NCBI RefSeq assembly: GCF_000719345.1
Contig: NZ_JOFX01000024.1
Location: 149,857 to 213,856 of the forward strand
Direction of reading: 5' to 3'
DNA from: Streptomyces sp. NRRL F-2664
Lineage (GTDB): Bacteria; Actinomycetota; Actinomycetes; Streptomycetales; Streptomycetaceae
Length of the DNA stretch: 64,000 bases
The position numbers and the translations under genes were made by a program. The notes beneath the pieces were generated by a model. That model was not told the origin of the DNA, searched no databases, and saw nothing but the letters and a program-made list of their open reading frames with translations. Positions within the stretch are counted from its first letter, which is position 1. Every line of letters begins with the position of its first letter. This document shows, in pieces, positions 28,863 through 37,443 of this stretch.

Positions 28863-29487
28863 CCCCGCCCTCCCCGACGAGGCGCCCCTCCACACGGCGC
28901 CCCCGGTGGCGGGCGGGGCGTCGGCGGGCATTGCCCCGCCCTCCCCGTCGCGGCGGGGCTCCGCCCCCGGCGCCTCGATCGCCGACGGGTACCGGCCGGG
29001 CGGGGCTCGACCCCGCCCGGCCGAACGCCTCACTCGCCGGCGGTGCCGGATTCCGGAGCCCTGTACCGCCCCCGCGCTCCGTCGTTGGCGGTCCTTGGTG
29101 CCGGCCTCCGCCCCCGCCCGTCCCGGATGCCCCGCCCGCCGGGCCCGGCTCGCGGGACAGGGTGCTGCGGGCGGCACCGCTGTGCGCACCCTGCCCGCCG
29201 TCTCCGCAGGCGGCGCGGCGCACGGGCCCATCGGCCCCGGTGCCGCCGGCACCCTCCGCGCCTTACCGGGTACGTCCGAGCCCCGTCGGCGGTCCCGGTC
29301 GCGCGGACCCGGCCCGGCGGCGTAGAAGTGCGGGTTCCGGCAGGGGCCACCGCCGCCCCCGTCCGTACCGCGGGACGGCCCGCGCCGTATGGTGGACCCG
29401 CACCGCATCACCGCACGTCAGCATTCCCGCCGCTCCAGAGCCGCAGCGGCACGACAGAACGACTGCCGCATCAGGAGCCGCACCAGC
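28863..29487. other. 625-base intergenic region, no gene seen
   Basis: Frames here lack codon bias or motifs. Just after the cobT stop there are several short GC inverted repeats, among them GGCGGGCATTGCCCCGCC (28926-28943) with a further CGGCGGGGC, plausible terminators, and CCCCGCCCTCCCCG occurs twice (28864 and 28937). Downstream, toward cobA, the DNA remains GC-rich. Apart from the cobA ribosome site AGGAG at 29473, I see no regulatory motif. Confidence 0.5.
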
Positions 29488-30723
29488 ATGGCCGACATTC
29501 CCGCCTACCCCGTAGGACTCCGCCTCGCCGGCCGCCGCGTCGTCGTCATCGGCGGTGGCCAGGTCGCCCAGCGTCGCCTCCCCGCGCTCGTCGCGGCCGG
29601 CGCCGACGTCCTGCTCGTCTCGCCCTCCGCCACCCCCTCCGTGGACGCCATGGCCGAGACCGGCGAGATCCGCTGGGAGCGCCGCCGCTACCAGGACGGC
29701 GACCTCGCCGGAGCCTGGTACGCCCTCATCGCCACCCAGCACCGCGACGTGAACGAGCAGGCCTCGGCCGAGGCCGAGCGCGAGCGCGTCTGGTGCGTGC
29801 GCGCCGACGACGCCTCCGCCGCCACCGCCTGGACCCCCGCCACCGGCCGCATCGAGGGCGTCACCGTCGCCGTACTGACCGGCAACGACCCGCGCCGCTC
29901 CGCCGCCGTGCGGGACGCCGTCGTCGAGGGCCTGCGCGACGGCAGCCTCGCCGCCCCCGGCCACCGCCACAGGTCCACCCCGGGCGTCGCCCTCGTCGGC
30001 GGCGGCCCCGGCGACCCGGACCTGATCACCGTGCGCGGCCGCCGCCTCCTCGCCGAGGCCGACGTGGTCATCGCCGACCGGCTCGGCCCGCGCGACCTGC
30101 TCGACGAACTCCCGCCGCACGTCGAGGTCATCGACGCCGCGAAGATCCCGTACGGCCGGTTCATGGCCCAGGAGGCCATCAACAACGCGCTGGTCGAGCA
30201 CGCCAAGGCCGGCAAGGCCGTGGTCAGGCTCAAGGGCGGGGACCCGTACGTCTTCGGGCGGGGCATGGAAGAGCTGCAGGCCCTCGCCGAGGCGGGGATC
30301 GCCTGCACCGTGGTGCCGGGCATCTCCAGTTCCATCTCGGTCCCCGCGGCCGTCGGCATCCCGGTCACCCACCGGGGCGTGGCCCACGAGTTCACCGTGG
30401 TCAGCGGCCACGTCGGCCCCGACGACCCGCGGTCCCTGGTGGACTGGGCCTCCCTCGCCAAGCTCACCGGCACCCTCGTGGTCCTCATGGGCGTCGACAA
30501 GATCGGCCTGATCGCCGAGGCGCTGATCCGCCACGGCCGCTCCGCCGACACCCCGGTCGCCGTCGTCCAGGAGGGCACCACCGCCGCCCAGCGCCGCGTC
30601 GACGCCACTCTCGCCACCGTCGGCGAGACGGTCCGCGCCGAGGAGGTCCGGCCGCCCGCGGTCATCGTCATCGGCGAGGTCGTCCGCGTCGGGGCCCCGG
30701 ACGTTCCCACCGCCAGCGCCTGA
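29488..30723 (+). CDS. cobA: Precorrin-2 dehydrogenase / uroporphyrinogen-III C-methyltransferase (CysG-like)
   Basis: Bifunctional entry enzyme to siroheme and cobalamin. The 411-residue protein has an N-terminal NAD-binding dehydrogenase domain (about 1-160; RRVVVIGGGQVAQRRLPAL) and a C-terminal SAM-dependent methyltransferase (about 170-405; ALVGGGPGDPDLITVRG, VVRLKGGDPYVFGRG, GTLVVLMGVDK). This is CysG in layout, though the N-terminal chelatase helper part appears short. ATG 29488 is chosen because AGGAG lies ten bases upstream; the upstream reading frame looks non-coding. It continues the cobalamin group started by cobL. Confidence 0.93.
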   Translation: MADIPAYPVGLRLAGRRVVVIGGGQVAQRRLPALVAAGADVLLVSPSATPSVDAMAETGEIRWERRRYQDGDLAGAWYALIATQHRDVNEQASAEAERERVWCVRADDASAATAWTPATGRIEGVTVAVLTGNDPRRSAAVRDAVVEGLRDGSLAAPGHRHRSTPGVALVGGGPGDPDLITVRGRRLLAEADVVIADRLGPRDLLDELPPHVEVIDAAKIPYGRFMAQEAINNALVEHAKAGKAVVRLKGGDPYVFGRGMEELQALAEAGIACTVVPGISSSISVPAAVGIPVTHRGVAHEFTVVSGHVGPDDPRSLVDWASLAKLTGTLVVLMGVDKIGLIAEALIRHGRSADTPVAVVQEGTTAAQRRVDATLATVGETVRAEEVRPPAVIVIGEVVRVGAPDVPTASA

Positions 30724-30730
30724 CAGGCCG

Positions 30731-30759
30731 TTGGCACCGCACCCAGGACAAGGCAGTAT
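30731..30759 (+). promoter_or_regulatory. Candidate promoter for the TrmH-family gene
   Basis: TTGGCA (30731-30736), 17-base spacer, CAGTAT (30754-30759). Six bases later is the GTG start at 30766, so transcription probably begins at the start codon. Confidence 0.5.
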
Positions 30760-30765
30760 CACCCT

Positions 30766-31578
30766 GTGGCTGATCTCATCACCATCACCGACCCCGACGA
30801 CCCCCGCCTGCGCGACTACACGGGCCTGACCGACGTCGAACTCCGGCGCAGGCGCGAGCCCGCCGAAGGCCTCTTCATCGCCGAGGGCGAGAAGGTCATC
30901 AGACGGGCCAAGGACGCCGGGTACGAGATGCGCTCGATGCTGCTCTCCGCCAAGTGGGTCGACGTCATGCGCGACGTCATCGACGAGATCCCGGCACCCG
31001 TCTACGCCGTCAGCCCCGACCTCGCCGAGCGCGTCACCGGCTACCACGTGCACCGCGGTGCCCTCGCCTCCATGCAGCGCACACCGCTGCCGACGGCCGA
31101 GGAACTCCTGGCCACGACCCGCCGCGTGGTCGTCATGGAAGCGGTCAACGACCACACCAACATCGGGGCCATCTTCCGCAGCGCCGCCGCCCTCGGCATG
31201 GACGCGGTGCTGCTGTCGCCCGACTGCGCCGACCCGCTCTACCGGCGCTCGGTGAAGGTCTCCATGGGCGCGGTGTTCTCCGTGCCCTACGCCCGCCTGG
31301 ACGCCTGGCCCAAGAGCCTGGACCGGGTGCGCGAGGCCGGCTTCAGGCTGCTGGCGCTGACCCCGCACGAGAAGGCGACGCCGATCGAGGTGGCCGCTGC
31401 GCAGTACCTGGAGCGGGTCGCGCTGATGCTCGGCGCCGAGGGCGACGGACTGTCCACGCAGGCGCTGGTGGCTGCCGACGAATGGGTGCGCATCCCCATG
31501 GCCCACGGCGTGGACTCGCTGAACGTGGGCGCGGCCGCCGCGGTCGCCTTCTACGCGGTGGCCCGCAGCCACCCCTAG
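30766..31578 (+). CDS. SpoU/TrmH-family RNA 2'-O-methyltransferase
   Basis: SPOUT-fold methyltransferase acting on tRNA or rRNA, 270 residues. An N-terminal substrate-binding domain (LFIAEGEKVIRRAKDAG) precedes the three SpoU motifs: EAVNDHTNIGAIFRSAAALG (motif 1), LMLGAEGDGLS (motif 2) and IPMAHGVDSLNVGAAAAV (motif 3), which make the trefoil knot that binds SAM. The precise target base cannot be told. GTG start, probably leaderless. Convergent with the kinase gene. Confidence 0.92.
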   Translation: MADLITITDPDDPRLRDYTGLTDVELRRRREPAEGLFIAEGEKVIRRAKDAGYEMRSMLLSAKWVDVMRDVIDEIPAPVYAVSPDLAERVTGYHVHRGALASMQRTPLPTAEELLATTRRVVVMEAVNDHTNIGAIFRSAAALGMDAVLLSPDCADPLYRRSVKVSMGAVFSVPYARLDAWPKSLDRVREAGFRLLALTPHEKATPIEVAAAQYLERVALMLGAEGDGLSTQALVAADEWVRIPMAHGVDSLNVGAAAAVAFYAVARSHP

Positions 31579-31594
31579 GCCGTCCGCTCCGGAT

Positions 31595-31642
31595 CCTGCC
31601 CGCCGGCAGGAGGGCACCCGCCGCCGGCCGGGCCGGCGGCGG
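31595..31642. terminator. Bidirectional hairpins between TrmH-like gene and kinase
   Basis: Two stacked hairpins follow the methyltransferase stop: CCTGCC/GGCAGG (31595-31610) and a 12-bp GC stem with arms 31618-31629 and 31631-31642. They sit between convergent genes and can serve either. Confidence 0.6.
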
Positions 31643-31749
31643 AGGACGACCCGGGGCGCGTCCGCCGAGGGGGTCGCCGAGCCGCGCCGTCCGCCCGGAC
31701 GGCATGCCTGCCGGCCCCCGCCCGACCGGAGGCACCCCGCGGACGCGGC

Positions 31750-32949
31750 CTACAGCTTCTGGGCGGCCGCGATGCCCAGCGCCACGACCAGCGTGACCAC
31801 GATGAACACGATCAGGCGCTGGCGCATCAGCTTCGGGTCGGGCCGTGAGGGGCGCCGTCCGGCACCGGTCGTGCGGGGTGCCTGGCGGCCGCCCGTGCGT
31901 CCCGCGGTCGGCCGGGAGGACGGCCCGCCGGGACTGCGCGGGTGGCGCGGGGAGGACGGCCGCGAGTGCGGGCCCCCCGGCGTGCCGCCCTGCGCCGACC
32001 GGGGGCCGCCGCCGCCCGTACGACGCTCCGAACGCTGCTCCGCAGGGTCAGCAGCCCCCTCGGGCAGCCGTCCCGCCGGCCGCTCGGTGCGCGCCCGCTG
32101 CGCCGGCGGGCGGCCGTCCGACAGCCCCTGCGCCTCACGGGCCGCGATCTCCTTCAGCCGCATCGACAGCTGGAGCGTGCTGGGCCGTTCCTCGGGGTCC
32201 TTGGCCAGGCAGGCCCGTACCAGGGGCGCCAAGGCGTCCGGTACGCCCTGCAGGTGCGGTTCCTCGTGCACCACGCGGTACAGCATGACCTCGGAACTGC
32301 CGTGGCCGAAGGGGGAGTCGGCGGTGGCGGCGTAGGCGAGGGTGGCGCCGAGCGCGAAGACGTCGGTGGCCGGCGTGACGGCCGCGCCCCGCACCTGCTC
32401 GGGCGCCAGGAAGCCGGGCGAACCGACTGCGGTCCCCACGTGGGTGAGGGTGCTGGCCCCGGTCGCCCAGGCGATGCCGAAGTCGATGATCCGCGGGCCC
32501 TTGGGGGACAGCAGGATGTTCGAGGGCTTGAGGTCCCGGTGGACGACCCCGGCCTCGTGGACGGCCACCAGCCCCTCGGAGAGCGCGGCGCCCACGGCGG
32601 CGATCTGTGCGGCCGTGAGCGGGCCCTCCTCGGCCACCTTGTCGTGCAGGGAGGGGCCGGGCACGTACTGGGTGGCGAACCACGGCCGCTCGGCCTCCAG
32701 GTCGGCGGCGACCAGGCGTGCCGTGCACCCGCCGCGGATCCGCCGGGCCGCGGACACCTCGCGGGCGAACCGCGAGCGGAACTCCTGGTCCTCGGCGAGG
32801 TCCGGCCGGATGACCTTCAGGGCGACGCGCTGACCGCGCCGGTCCGACCCCAGGTAGACCACGCCCATGCCGCCGGCCCCGAGCCGCCGGTGCAGTCTGA
32901 ACGAGCCGACGACACGCGGGTCCTCGCGCCGGAGCCGCATCATCGCCAT
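31750..32949 (-). CDS. Hanks-type Ser/Thr protein kinase with C-terminal TM anchor
   Basis: Membrane-anchored PknB-like kinase, 399 residues from the chosen start. Kinase domain about residues 14-275: glycine loop RLGAGGMGVVYLG, invariant VALKVI lysine, catalytic HRDLKPSNIL, DFG in IIDFGIA, and APEQ. After it a Pro/Arg/Gly-rich juxtamembrane linker of about 100 residues leads to one TM segment (LIVFIVVTLVVALGIAAA) ending only a few residues from the C terminus, so there is no extracellular sensor such as PASTA. Starts at ATG 32949; GTG 32985 would add 12 residues. Confidence 0.9.
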   Translation of the reverse strand: MAMMRLRREDPRVVGSFRLHRRLGAGGMGVVYLGSDRRGQRVALKVIRPDLAEDQEFRSRFAREVSAARRIRGGCTARLVAADLEAERPWFATQYVPGPSLHDKVAEEGPLTAAQIAAVGAALSEGLVAVHEAGVVHRDLKPSNILLSPKGPRIIDFGIAWATGASTLTHVGTAVGSPGFLAPEQVRGAAVTPATDVFALGATLAYAATADSPFGHGSSEVMLYRVVHEEPHLQGVPDALAPLVRACLAKDPEERPSTLQLSMRLKEIAAREAQGLSDGRPPAQRARTERPAGRLPEGAADPAEQRSERRTGGGGPRSAQGGTPGGPHSRPSSPRHPRSPGGPSSRPTAGRTGGRQAPRTTGAGRRPSRPDPKLMRQRLIVFIVVTLVVALGIAAAQKL

Positions 32950-33498
32950 GTCCACCCCGCTGACGTCGTCCTGTTGACGTGGCACAGCTTACGGACCATC
33001 CGGCATGCGTGCTCAGAGGCCGCGCCCTCGTCGGAGGATTCGATCGTCAGTGCGGCGAAGCACACTTGAGGGAGCCTCAGGTATACGCCGTACCTCGTGC
33101 GCCGCGGCCGCCGACGGGCTCAAACAGCCCTTCGGGCAAGGGGATTGGCGCCCTGCCACAGGTCGGCGTGCTCCGGCGCGCGCGCCGGAGCCGCCGCGCC
33201 CCGGGCTCATCGTGCGGATGACCCGTCGGCGGACACGCATGAGCAGGGAGTGACGGAAGTGAGGGAAGTCACTACCCTCCGGTCATCCCCTCGGGGAAGA
33301 CCCCTACACGGGGCGGACGGTGTCCACCCAGGGGAGTACGCGGCACGGGCGCCGTCATCCTCCTGGAGGCCCGGCAATGGGTACGACGGCATGAGGCCGG
33401 CAGCCGCCCGCCCGCCTAGTGTTGAGGTCGAGCGGCGGGTGATGCACTCGTCCCCCGAGGTCAAGAGCCCGCCGCTGCCAGACGACAGGGAGAGCACC
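32950..33498. other. Roughly 550-base intergenic region
   Basis: Divergent spacer between the kinase gene and a small membrane-protein gene. It probably holds both promoters but I cannot assign convincing hexamers. A GGGG-AAGA-CCCC hairpin lies at 33295-33306. A TAGTGT -10-like hexamer stands at 33418-33423. No open frame in it shows protein-like composition. Confidence 0.4.
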
Positions 33499-33684
33499 AT
33501 GGCGGGCATCGCACGGCAGGGACGCAAGGCATTCGCGTTCAACAGCCATGAGTCCGGCACCCGCCACCCCCTGGTGGCCGCGGCCATGGTGCTCCCCCTG
33601 GCCGCCCTGCTGCTCTTCCTCTTCGGAGGCTTCGATCAGCTGGCGGCGCAGGCGTCGTCCGTGGGCATGATGCCGGGGCGCTGA
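33499..33684 (+). CDS. Small single-pass membrane protein, 61 residues
   Basis: Short hypothetical protein MAGIARQGRKAFAF... with a basic N terminus, one TM helix (about residues 29-47, AAAMVLPLAALLLFLFG) and a short tail ending MMPGR. GGGAG lies 10 bases before the ATG. A strong intrinsic terminator follows at 33775-33820, supporting a real monocistronic unit. No function recognised. Confidence 0.65.
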   Translation: MAGIARQGRKAFAFNSHESGTRHPLVAAAMVLPLAALLLFLFGGFDQLAAQASSVGMMPGR

Positions 33685-33774
33685 GCGGCGCCCCGGGCCC
33701 GGGAGAGCGGCTCGGGCCGGGACATCGGCCTGTCGTACCCCGTGGGGACGGGGGCGCGGCGGACGGCAGGTGAA

Positions 33775-33820
33775 GGGTGCTGCCCGTACGGCTGGGGAGT
33801 CGTACGGGCAGCACCCTTTT
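33775..33820 (+). terminator. Strong rho-independent terminator
   Basis: GGGTGCTGCCCGTACG (33775-33790) pairs perfectly with 33801-33816 around a ten-base loop, followed by TTTT. Sixteen base pairs plus a U-run is unusual for this GC-rich genome. It ends the small membrane-protein transcript. Confidence 0.9.
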
Positions 33821-33859
33821 CGACGCCCGCACACCGGCCGACACCCGTGTGGTGGAACG

Positions 33860-33895
33860 CGAGAGCCCCGGCCGTCGAAACGGCCGGGGCTCTCG
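33860..33895 (-). terminator. Terminator of the tRNA operon
   Basis: Sixteen-bp perfect stem (33860-33875 with 33880-33895) with a CGAA loop, read as UUCG on the minus strand, six bases beyond the 3' end of the last tRNA-Val gene. UUCG loops are very stable. Confidence 0.8.
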
Positions 33896-33900
33896 GACAG

Positions 33901-33972
33901 TGCGCGATACTGGGATTGAACCAGTGACCTCTTCCGTGTCAGGGAAGCGCTCTCCCGCTGAGCTAATCGCGC
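33901..33972 (-). tRNA. tRNA-Val(GAC), copy 3 of the operon
   Basis: 72-base cloverleaf on the minus strand. Acceptor GCGCGAT pairs with ATCGCGC, discriminator A, D-arm GCTCAGCGGGAGAGC, anticodon loop CTGACAC (anticodon GAC), T-arm ACTGG-TTCAATC-CCAGT. CCA is not encoded. Identical to the copy at 34013-34084. Confidence 0.97.
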
Positions 33973-34012
33973 GGGACCGCGGTGCGAAACCGCAGGTGAG
34001 GCGTGTACTGCG

Positions 34013-34084
34013 TGCGCGATACTGGGATTGAACCAGTGACCTCTTCCGTGTCAGGGAAGCGCTCTCCCGCTGAGCTAATCGCGC
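34013..34084 (-). tRNA. tRNA-Val(GAC), copy 2 of the operon
   Basis: Same 72-base sequence as the copy at 33901-33972, including the GCGCGAT acceptor arm and GAC anticodon. Forty bases of spacer separate the two. CCA not encoded. Confidence 0.97.
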
Positions 34085-34103
34085 GGGGATCCTTGCGGAT
34101 CAG

Positions 34104-34175
34104 TGGACGATACTGGGATTGAACCAGTGACCTCTTCCGTGTCAGGGAAGCGCTCTCCCGCTGAGCTAATCGTCC
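34104..34175 (-). tRNA. tRNA-Val(GAC), copy 1 with a different acceptor stem
   Basis: Body identical to the other two Val(GAC) genes, but the acceptor stem is GGACGAT with ATCGTCC, a pair of compensated changes that keep all seven base pairs. CCA not encoded. Confidence 0.97.
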
Positions 34176-34179
34176 TTGG

Positions 34180-34250
34180 AGGTGGAGACGGGATTTGAAC
34201 CCGTGTAGACGGCTTTGCAGGCCGTTGCCTCGCCTCTCGGCCACTCCACC
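34180..34250 (-). tRNA. tRNA-Cys(GCA)
   Basis: 71-base cloverleaf: acceptor GGTGGAG/CTCCACC, anticodon loop CTGCAAA (anticodon GCA), anticodon stem ACGGC/GCCGT, T-arm CGGG-TTCAAAT-CCCG. Four bases separate it from the adjacent tRNA-Val. Confidence 0.97.
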
Positions 34251-34289
34251 ATGGAGCTGCAGGGGTTCTCGGGAAGATCCCCCACTTCG

Positions 34290-34362
<73 letters not shown>

Positions 34363-34416
34363 AGGTCGCCTTGTTCGCTCCGGGGTCTTCCCCTTCGCTC
34401 CCTGGCGACGTGTTGA

Positions 34417-34444
34417 ACTCTAGCGGATTCCCGGGCCAGCTCAA
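34417..34444 (-). promoter_or_regulatory. Promoter of the Gly-Cys-Val tRNA operon
   Basis: On the minus strand TTGAGC (34439-34444), 16-base spacer and TAGAGT (34417-34422) precede the tRNA-Gly gene by about 50 bases. All five tRNA genes and the 33860 terminator form one unit. Confidence 0.65.
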
Positions 34445-34541
34445 AAACGCGTTTCCGCAGCGTGCTGCCGCTCGATCACCACAGGTCACCCGGCCGTCAC
34501 CGCACCGGCGCCGTCGCGTCGCCGGTCATAGACTCGCAGCC

Positions 34542-35624
34542 GTGCACGACCTGCCCCCCATGGCCCGCTTCGGCGGCCTCCTCGCGACCGACCTGCGGGA
34601 TGTCACCAGTGACCCCGCCGCCCTCGACTCCACCGGCTTCTGGGCGGTGGCCGCCGACTTCGAAGGGCGCCTCGTCTGCGCGCGTTTCGGGGACGTGCGA
34701 CCCGCCCCCGTCCCCGAGCCCGTGCCCGGTGCCTGGACCGGCCCGGACGCCGACCGGTGGACCTCCTCGCTCGACCGCGCCGCGTACGTAGCGGGCGTGC
34801 GCCGCATCCGCGAACACATCGCGGCCGGCGAGGTCTACCAGGCCAACCTCTGCCGGGTGATGTCCGCGCCGCTGCCGGACCCGGACCGCGCCGACGTCGA
34901 CGCCCTCACCGCGCACCTCGCCCGCGGCAACCCCGCCCCCTTTGCAGGAACGATTCGGCTCGCGGCGCACGGCGTGGAGATCGCCACCGCATCGCCCGAG
35001 CTGTACCTGCGCCGCGACGGCCGCCGCGTCGAGTCGGGCCCCATCAAGGGCACCGGCCGCACCGCCGACGACCTCCTGCCCAAGGACCACGCCGAGAACG
35101 TGATGATCGTGGACCTCGTACGCAACGACCTCGGCCGGGTCTGCGCCACGGGCTCCGTGTCCGTGCCCGAGCTGTGCGCCGTCGAGGAGCACCCGGGGCT
35201 CGTCCACCTGGTCTCCACCGTCAGCGGCGAGCTGTCCGACGGGGCCGGCTGGCCCGAACTCCTCGCCGCGACCTTCCCGCCGGGATCCGTCACCGGCGCG
35301 CCCAAGTCCTCCGCACTGCGGATCATCGAGGCCCTGGAAACCGCACCGCGCGGCCCCTACTGCGGAGGCATCGGCTGGGTCGACGCCGACCGCGGCGCCG
35401 GCGAGCTCGCCGTCGGCATCCGCACCTTCTGGATCGACCGGGAGGCCCCCGGCGGCCCCCGCCTCCTCTTCGGCACCGGCGCCGGCATCACCTGGGGTTC
35501 CGACCCCGACCGCGAGTGGGCGGAGACCGAACTCAAGGCCGCCCGCCTGCTCCGCGTCGCGGCGGGCCGGGGGACCGGCGCGGCCCACGGGGCGAACGGC
35601 ACCACCGGAAGGACAGCACCATGA
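34542..35624 (+). CDS. pabB: Aminodeoxychorismate synthase component I
   Basis: Chorismate-using enzyme for p-aminobenzoate and folate synthesis, 360 residues. Chorismate-binding motifs: ELYLRRDGRRVESGPIKGTG, IVDLVRNDLGRVC and FPPGSVTGAPKSSALRIIE. It is shorter than TrpE-length proteins because the N-terminal TrpE-like region is reduced to about 100 residues. The frame is open further upstream into the tRNA operon, but GTG 34542 stands seven bases after TAGACT (34529-34534), pointing to a leaderless start. Overlaps pabC by four bases. The glutaminase PabA is not in the window. Confidence 0.9.
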   Translation: MHDLPPMARFGGLLATDLRDVTSDPAALDSTGFWAVAADFEGRLVCARFGDVRPAPVPEPVPGAWTGPDADRWTSSLDRAAYVAGVRRIREHIAAGEVYQANLCRVMSAPLPDPDRADVDALTAHLARGNPAPFAGTIRLAAHGVEIATASPELYLRRDGRRVESGPIKGTGRTADDLLPKDHAENVMIVDLVRNDLGRVCATGSVSVPELCAVEEHPGLVHLVSTVSGELSDGAGWPELLAATFPPGSVTGAPKSSALRIIEALETAPRGPYCGGIGWVDADRGAGELAVGIRTFWIDREAPGGPRLLFGTGAGITWGSDPDREWAETELKAARLLRVAAGRGTGAAHGANGTTGRTAP

Positions 35625-36448
35625 GAATTTGGCTCGACGGAGCCCTGCGGGGCGCCGACAGCGCGAGAGTTTCCGTCCTGGACCACGGCCTCACCGTGGG
35701 CGACGGCGTCTTCGAGACGCTCAAGGCCGTCCGCGGCCGGCCCTTCGCGCTCACCCGCCACCTGGACCGGCTCACCCGCTCGGCCCGGGGCCTCGGCCTC
35801 CCCGACCCCGACCTCGACGAGGTGCGCCGCGCCTGCGCCGCCGTCCTGGAGGCCGAGCCGGTCGAACACGGCCGGCTGCGCCTCACCTACACCGGCGGGG
35901 TCGCCCCGCTCGGCTCCGACCGGGGCGACGCCGCGCCCACCCTGATCGCCGCCGTCGCCGCCTCCCCGCGCCGTCCCGACACCACCACCGTCGTCACGGT
36001 GCCGTACGTCCGCAACGAGCGCTCCGCCGTGGCCGGCCTGAAGACGACCTCGTACGCGGAGAACGTGGTGGCGCTCGCCGCCGCGCACCGGGCCGGGGCC
36101 TCCGAGGCGCTCCTCGCCAACACCGTCGGCCGGCTCTGCGAGGGCACCGGCTCCAACGTGTTCGTCGTGCTCGGCGGGGAACTGCACACCCCGCCGCTGG
36201 AATCCGGCTGCCTCGCCGGGATCACCCGGGCCCTCATCGTCGAATGGACCGGCGCCAAGGAGACCGACCTGCCCTTCGAGGTGCTCGAGCAGGCGGACGA
36301 GGTCTTCGTGACCTCCTCGCTGCGCGACGCCCAGGCGGTCGTCCGCCTCGACGGCCGCACGCTCGGGACCGGCACCGGGCCCGGACCGGTCACGGCCGAG
36401 GTCATGCGGATCTTCGAGGCGAAGGCCGGCGCGGACCTCGACCCGTGA
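35621..36448 (+). CDS. pabC: Aminodeoxychorismate lyase (class IV aminotransferase fold)
   Basis: PLP enzyme that removes pyruvate from aminodeoxychorismate to give p-aminobenzoate; 275 residues. Class IV signatures: the N-terminal MRIWLDGALRGADSARVSVLDHGLTVGDGVFETLK, cut here as DHGLTVGDGVFETLK; the PLP lysine in GLKTTSYAENVVAL; and EGTGSNVFVVLGG. The ATG overlaps the pabB stop (ATGA), so coupling with pabB supports PabC over a branched-chain or D-amino acid transaminase. Confidence 0.9.
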   Translation: MRIWLDGALRGADSARVSVLDHGLTVGDGVFETLKAVRGRPFALTRHLDRLTRSARGLGLPDPDLDEVRRACAAVLEAEPVEHGRLRLTYTGGVAPLGSDRGDAAPTLIAAVAASPRRPDTTTVVTVPYVRNERSAVAGLKTTSYAENVVALAAAHRAGASEALLANTVGRLCEGTGSNVFVVLGGELHTPPLESGCLAGITRALIVEWTGAKETDLPFEVLEQADEVFVTSSLRDAQAVVRLDGRTLGTGTGPGPVTAEVMRIFEAKAGADLDP

Positions 36449-36575
36449 GCGCCTCTCCCCGAGTGCCCGTCTCCGAAGAGCAGTCCCCGAAAAGCGGTCC
36501 CTGACGGGCGGTCCGTGCAGGCCGGTCGGTGAACACCGGTGACGCGGAGCCGCGGGACCGGTAGAACGGCAGGTG

Positions 36576-37418
36576 ATGACCACCACCCTGCGGCCCGCGC
36601 AGCCGCTCCAGCGAAACAGCGACGGCACCCGGCGGCAGACCTACGAGGTCCGCGTCAACAGCCGTCGTGTCGGCACACTCGAACTGGCCACCCGGTCGGC
36701 CGCCCAGCCGGCCGTCGGCGTGATCCGGGACCTGTGGATCGACGAGGGCGACCGCCGGCGCGGTCGCGGCACGGTCGCGGCGCTCGCCGCCGAGGAGGTG
36801 CTGCGCTCCTGGCGCTGCACCGGCGTCGCGGTGTCGGTTCCCGCCGACGCCGAGCCGGCACTGCGGATGGCCGCGGCCCTCGGCTACCGGGAGACCGGCC
36901 GGATCATGGTCAAGGAACTGCCGCAGGAGCCGCCGGACCTCTCCGCGGGCAGCGCCGGTCGGCCGATGACCCGGGACGAGTTCGACGCCTGGCTTGAGCC
37001 GGGCATCGTGGAGTACGGCGCCCGGCTCGTCGCCCCCGGCATGACCCCGGAACAGGGCGTGGCCGCCTCCCGCGCGGAGCACGCCAGGATGCTGCCCCAG
37101 GGGCCGGACACCCCCGGGACCGACTTCCTGCTCCTGGAGACACCGGCGGGGGAGCGGCTGGGCACCGTGTGGATCGGGCAGTGCGAGCTGCCGGGCCTCG
37201 GCTCCGTCCCGTACGTGTACGACGTCAAGGTCGCGCCCGAGCACCGGGGGCAGGGCCACGGCCGGGCCCTCATGCTCCTCGCCGAGCGGACCGTGCTGGC
37301 CGCCGGCGGGAGCCGGCTGGGCCTGCACGTGGTGGAGGGCAACACCCCGGCCCGGCGGCTCTACGAGTCGCTCGGCTACCGCGACACCGCCGTGAACGCC
37401 GCCAAACAGTTGATCTAG
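36576..37418 (+). CDS. Tandem GNAT acetyltransferase
   Basis: A 280-residue protein with two GNAT domains. The N-terminal copy (about 25-115) retains DLWIDEGDRRRGRGTVAAL, with a partly degenerate acetyl-CoA loop. The C-terminal copy (about 150-280) has KVAPEHRGQGHGRALMLLAE and EGNTPARRLYESLGYRD, the active-looking one. Layout resembles mycothiol synthase MshD, but I cannot call it MshD. Start ATG 36576 follows GGCAGGTG; GTG 36573 is possible. Confidence 0.85.
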   Translation: MTTTLRPAQPLQRNSDGTRRQTYEVRVNSRRVGTLELATRSAAQPAVGVIRDLWIDEGDRRRGRGTVAALAAEEVLRSWRCTGVAVSVPADAEPALRMAAALGYRETGRIMVKELPQEPPDLSAGSAGRPMTRDEFDAWLEPGIVEYGARLVAPGMTPEQGVAASRAEHARMLPQGPDTPGTDFLLLETPAGERLGTVWIGQCELPGLGSVPYVYDVKVAPEHRGQGHGRALMLLAERTVLAAGGSRLGLHVVEGNTPARRLYESLGYRDTAVNAAKQLI

Positions 37419-37443
37419 GTCGTGACCGGACGGGGAGGGAGCG

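Noticed and set aside
25524..29411. Very long open frame on the minus strand opposite the BluB-CobT gene (about 1300 codons)
   Set aside because: Composition is His/Arg/Gly-rich without domains, and the plus frame encodes clear BluB and CobT. Openness comes from high GC.
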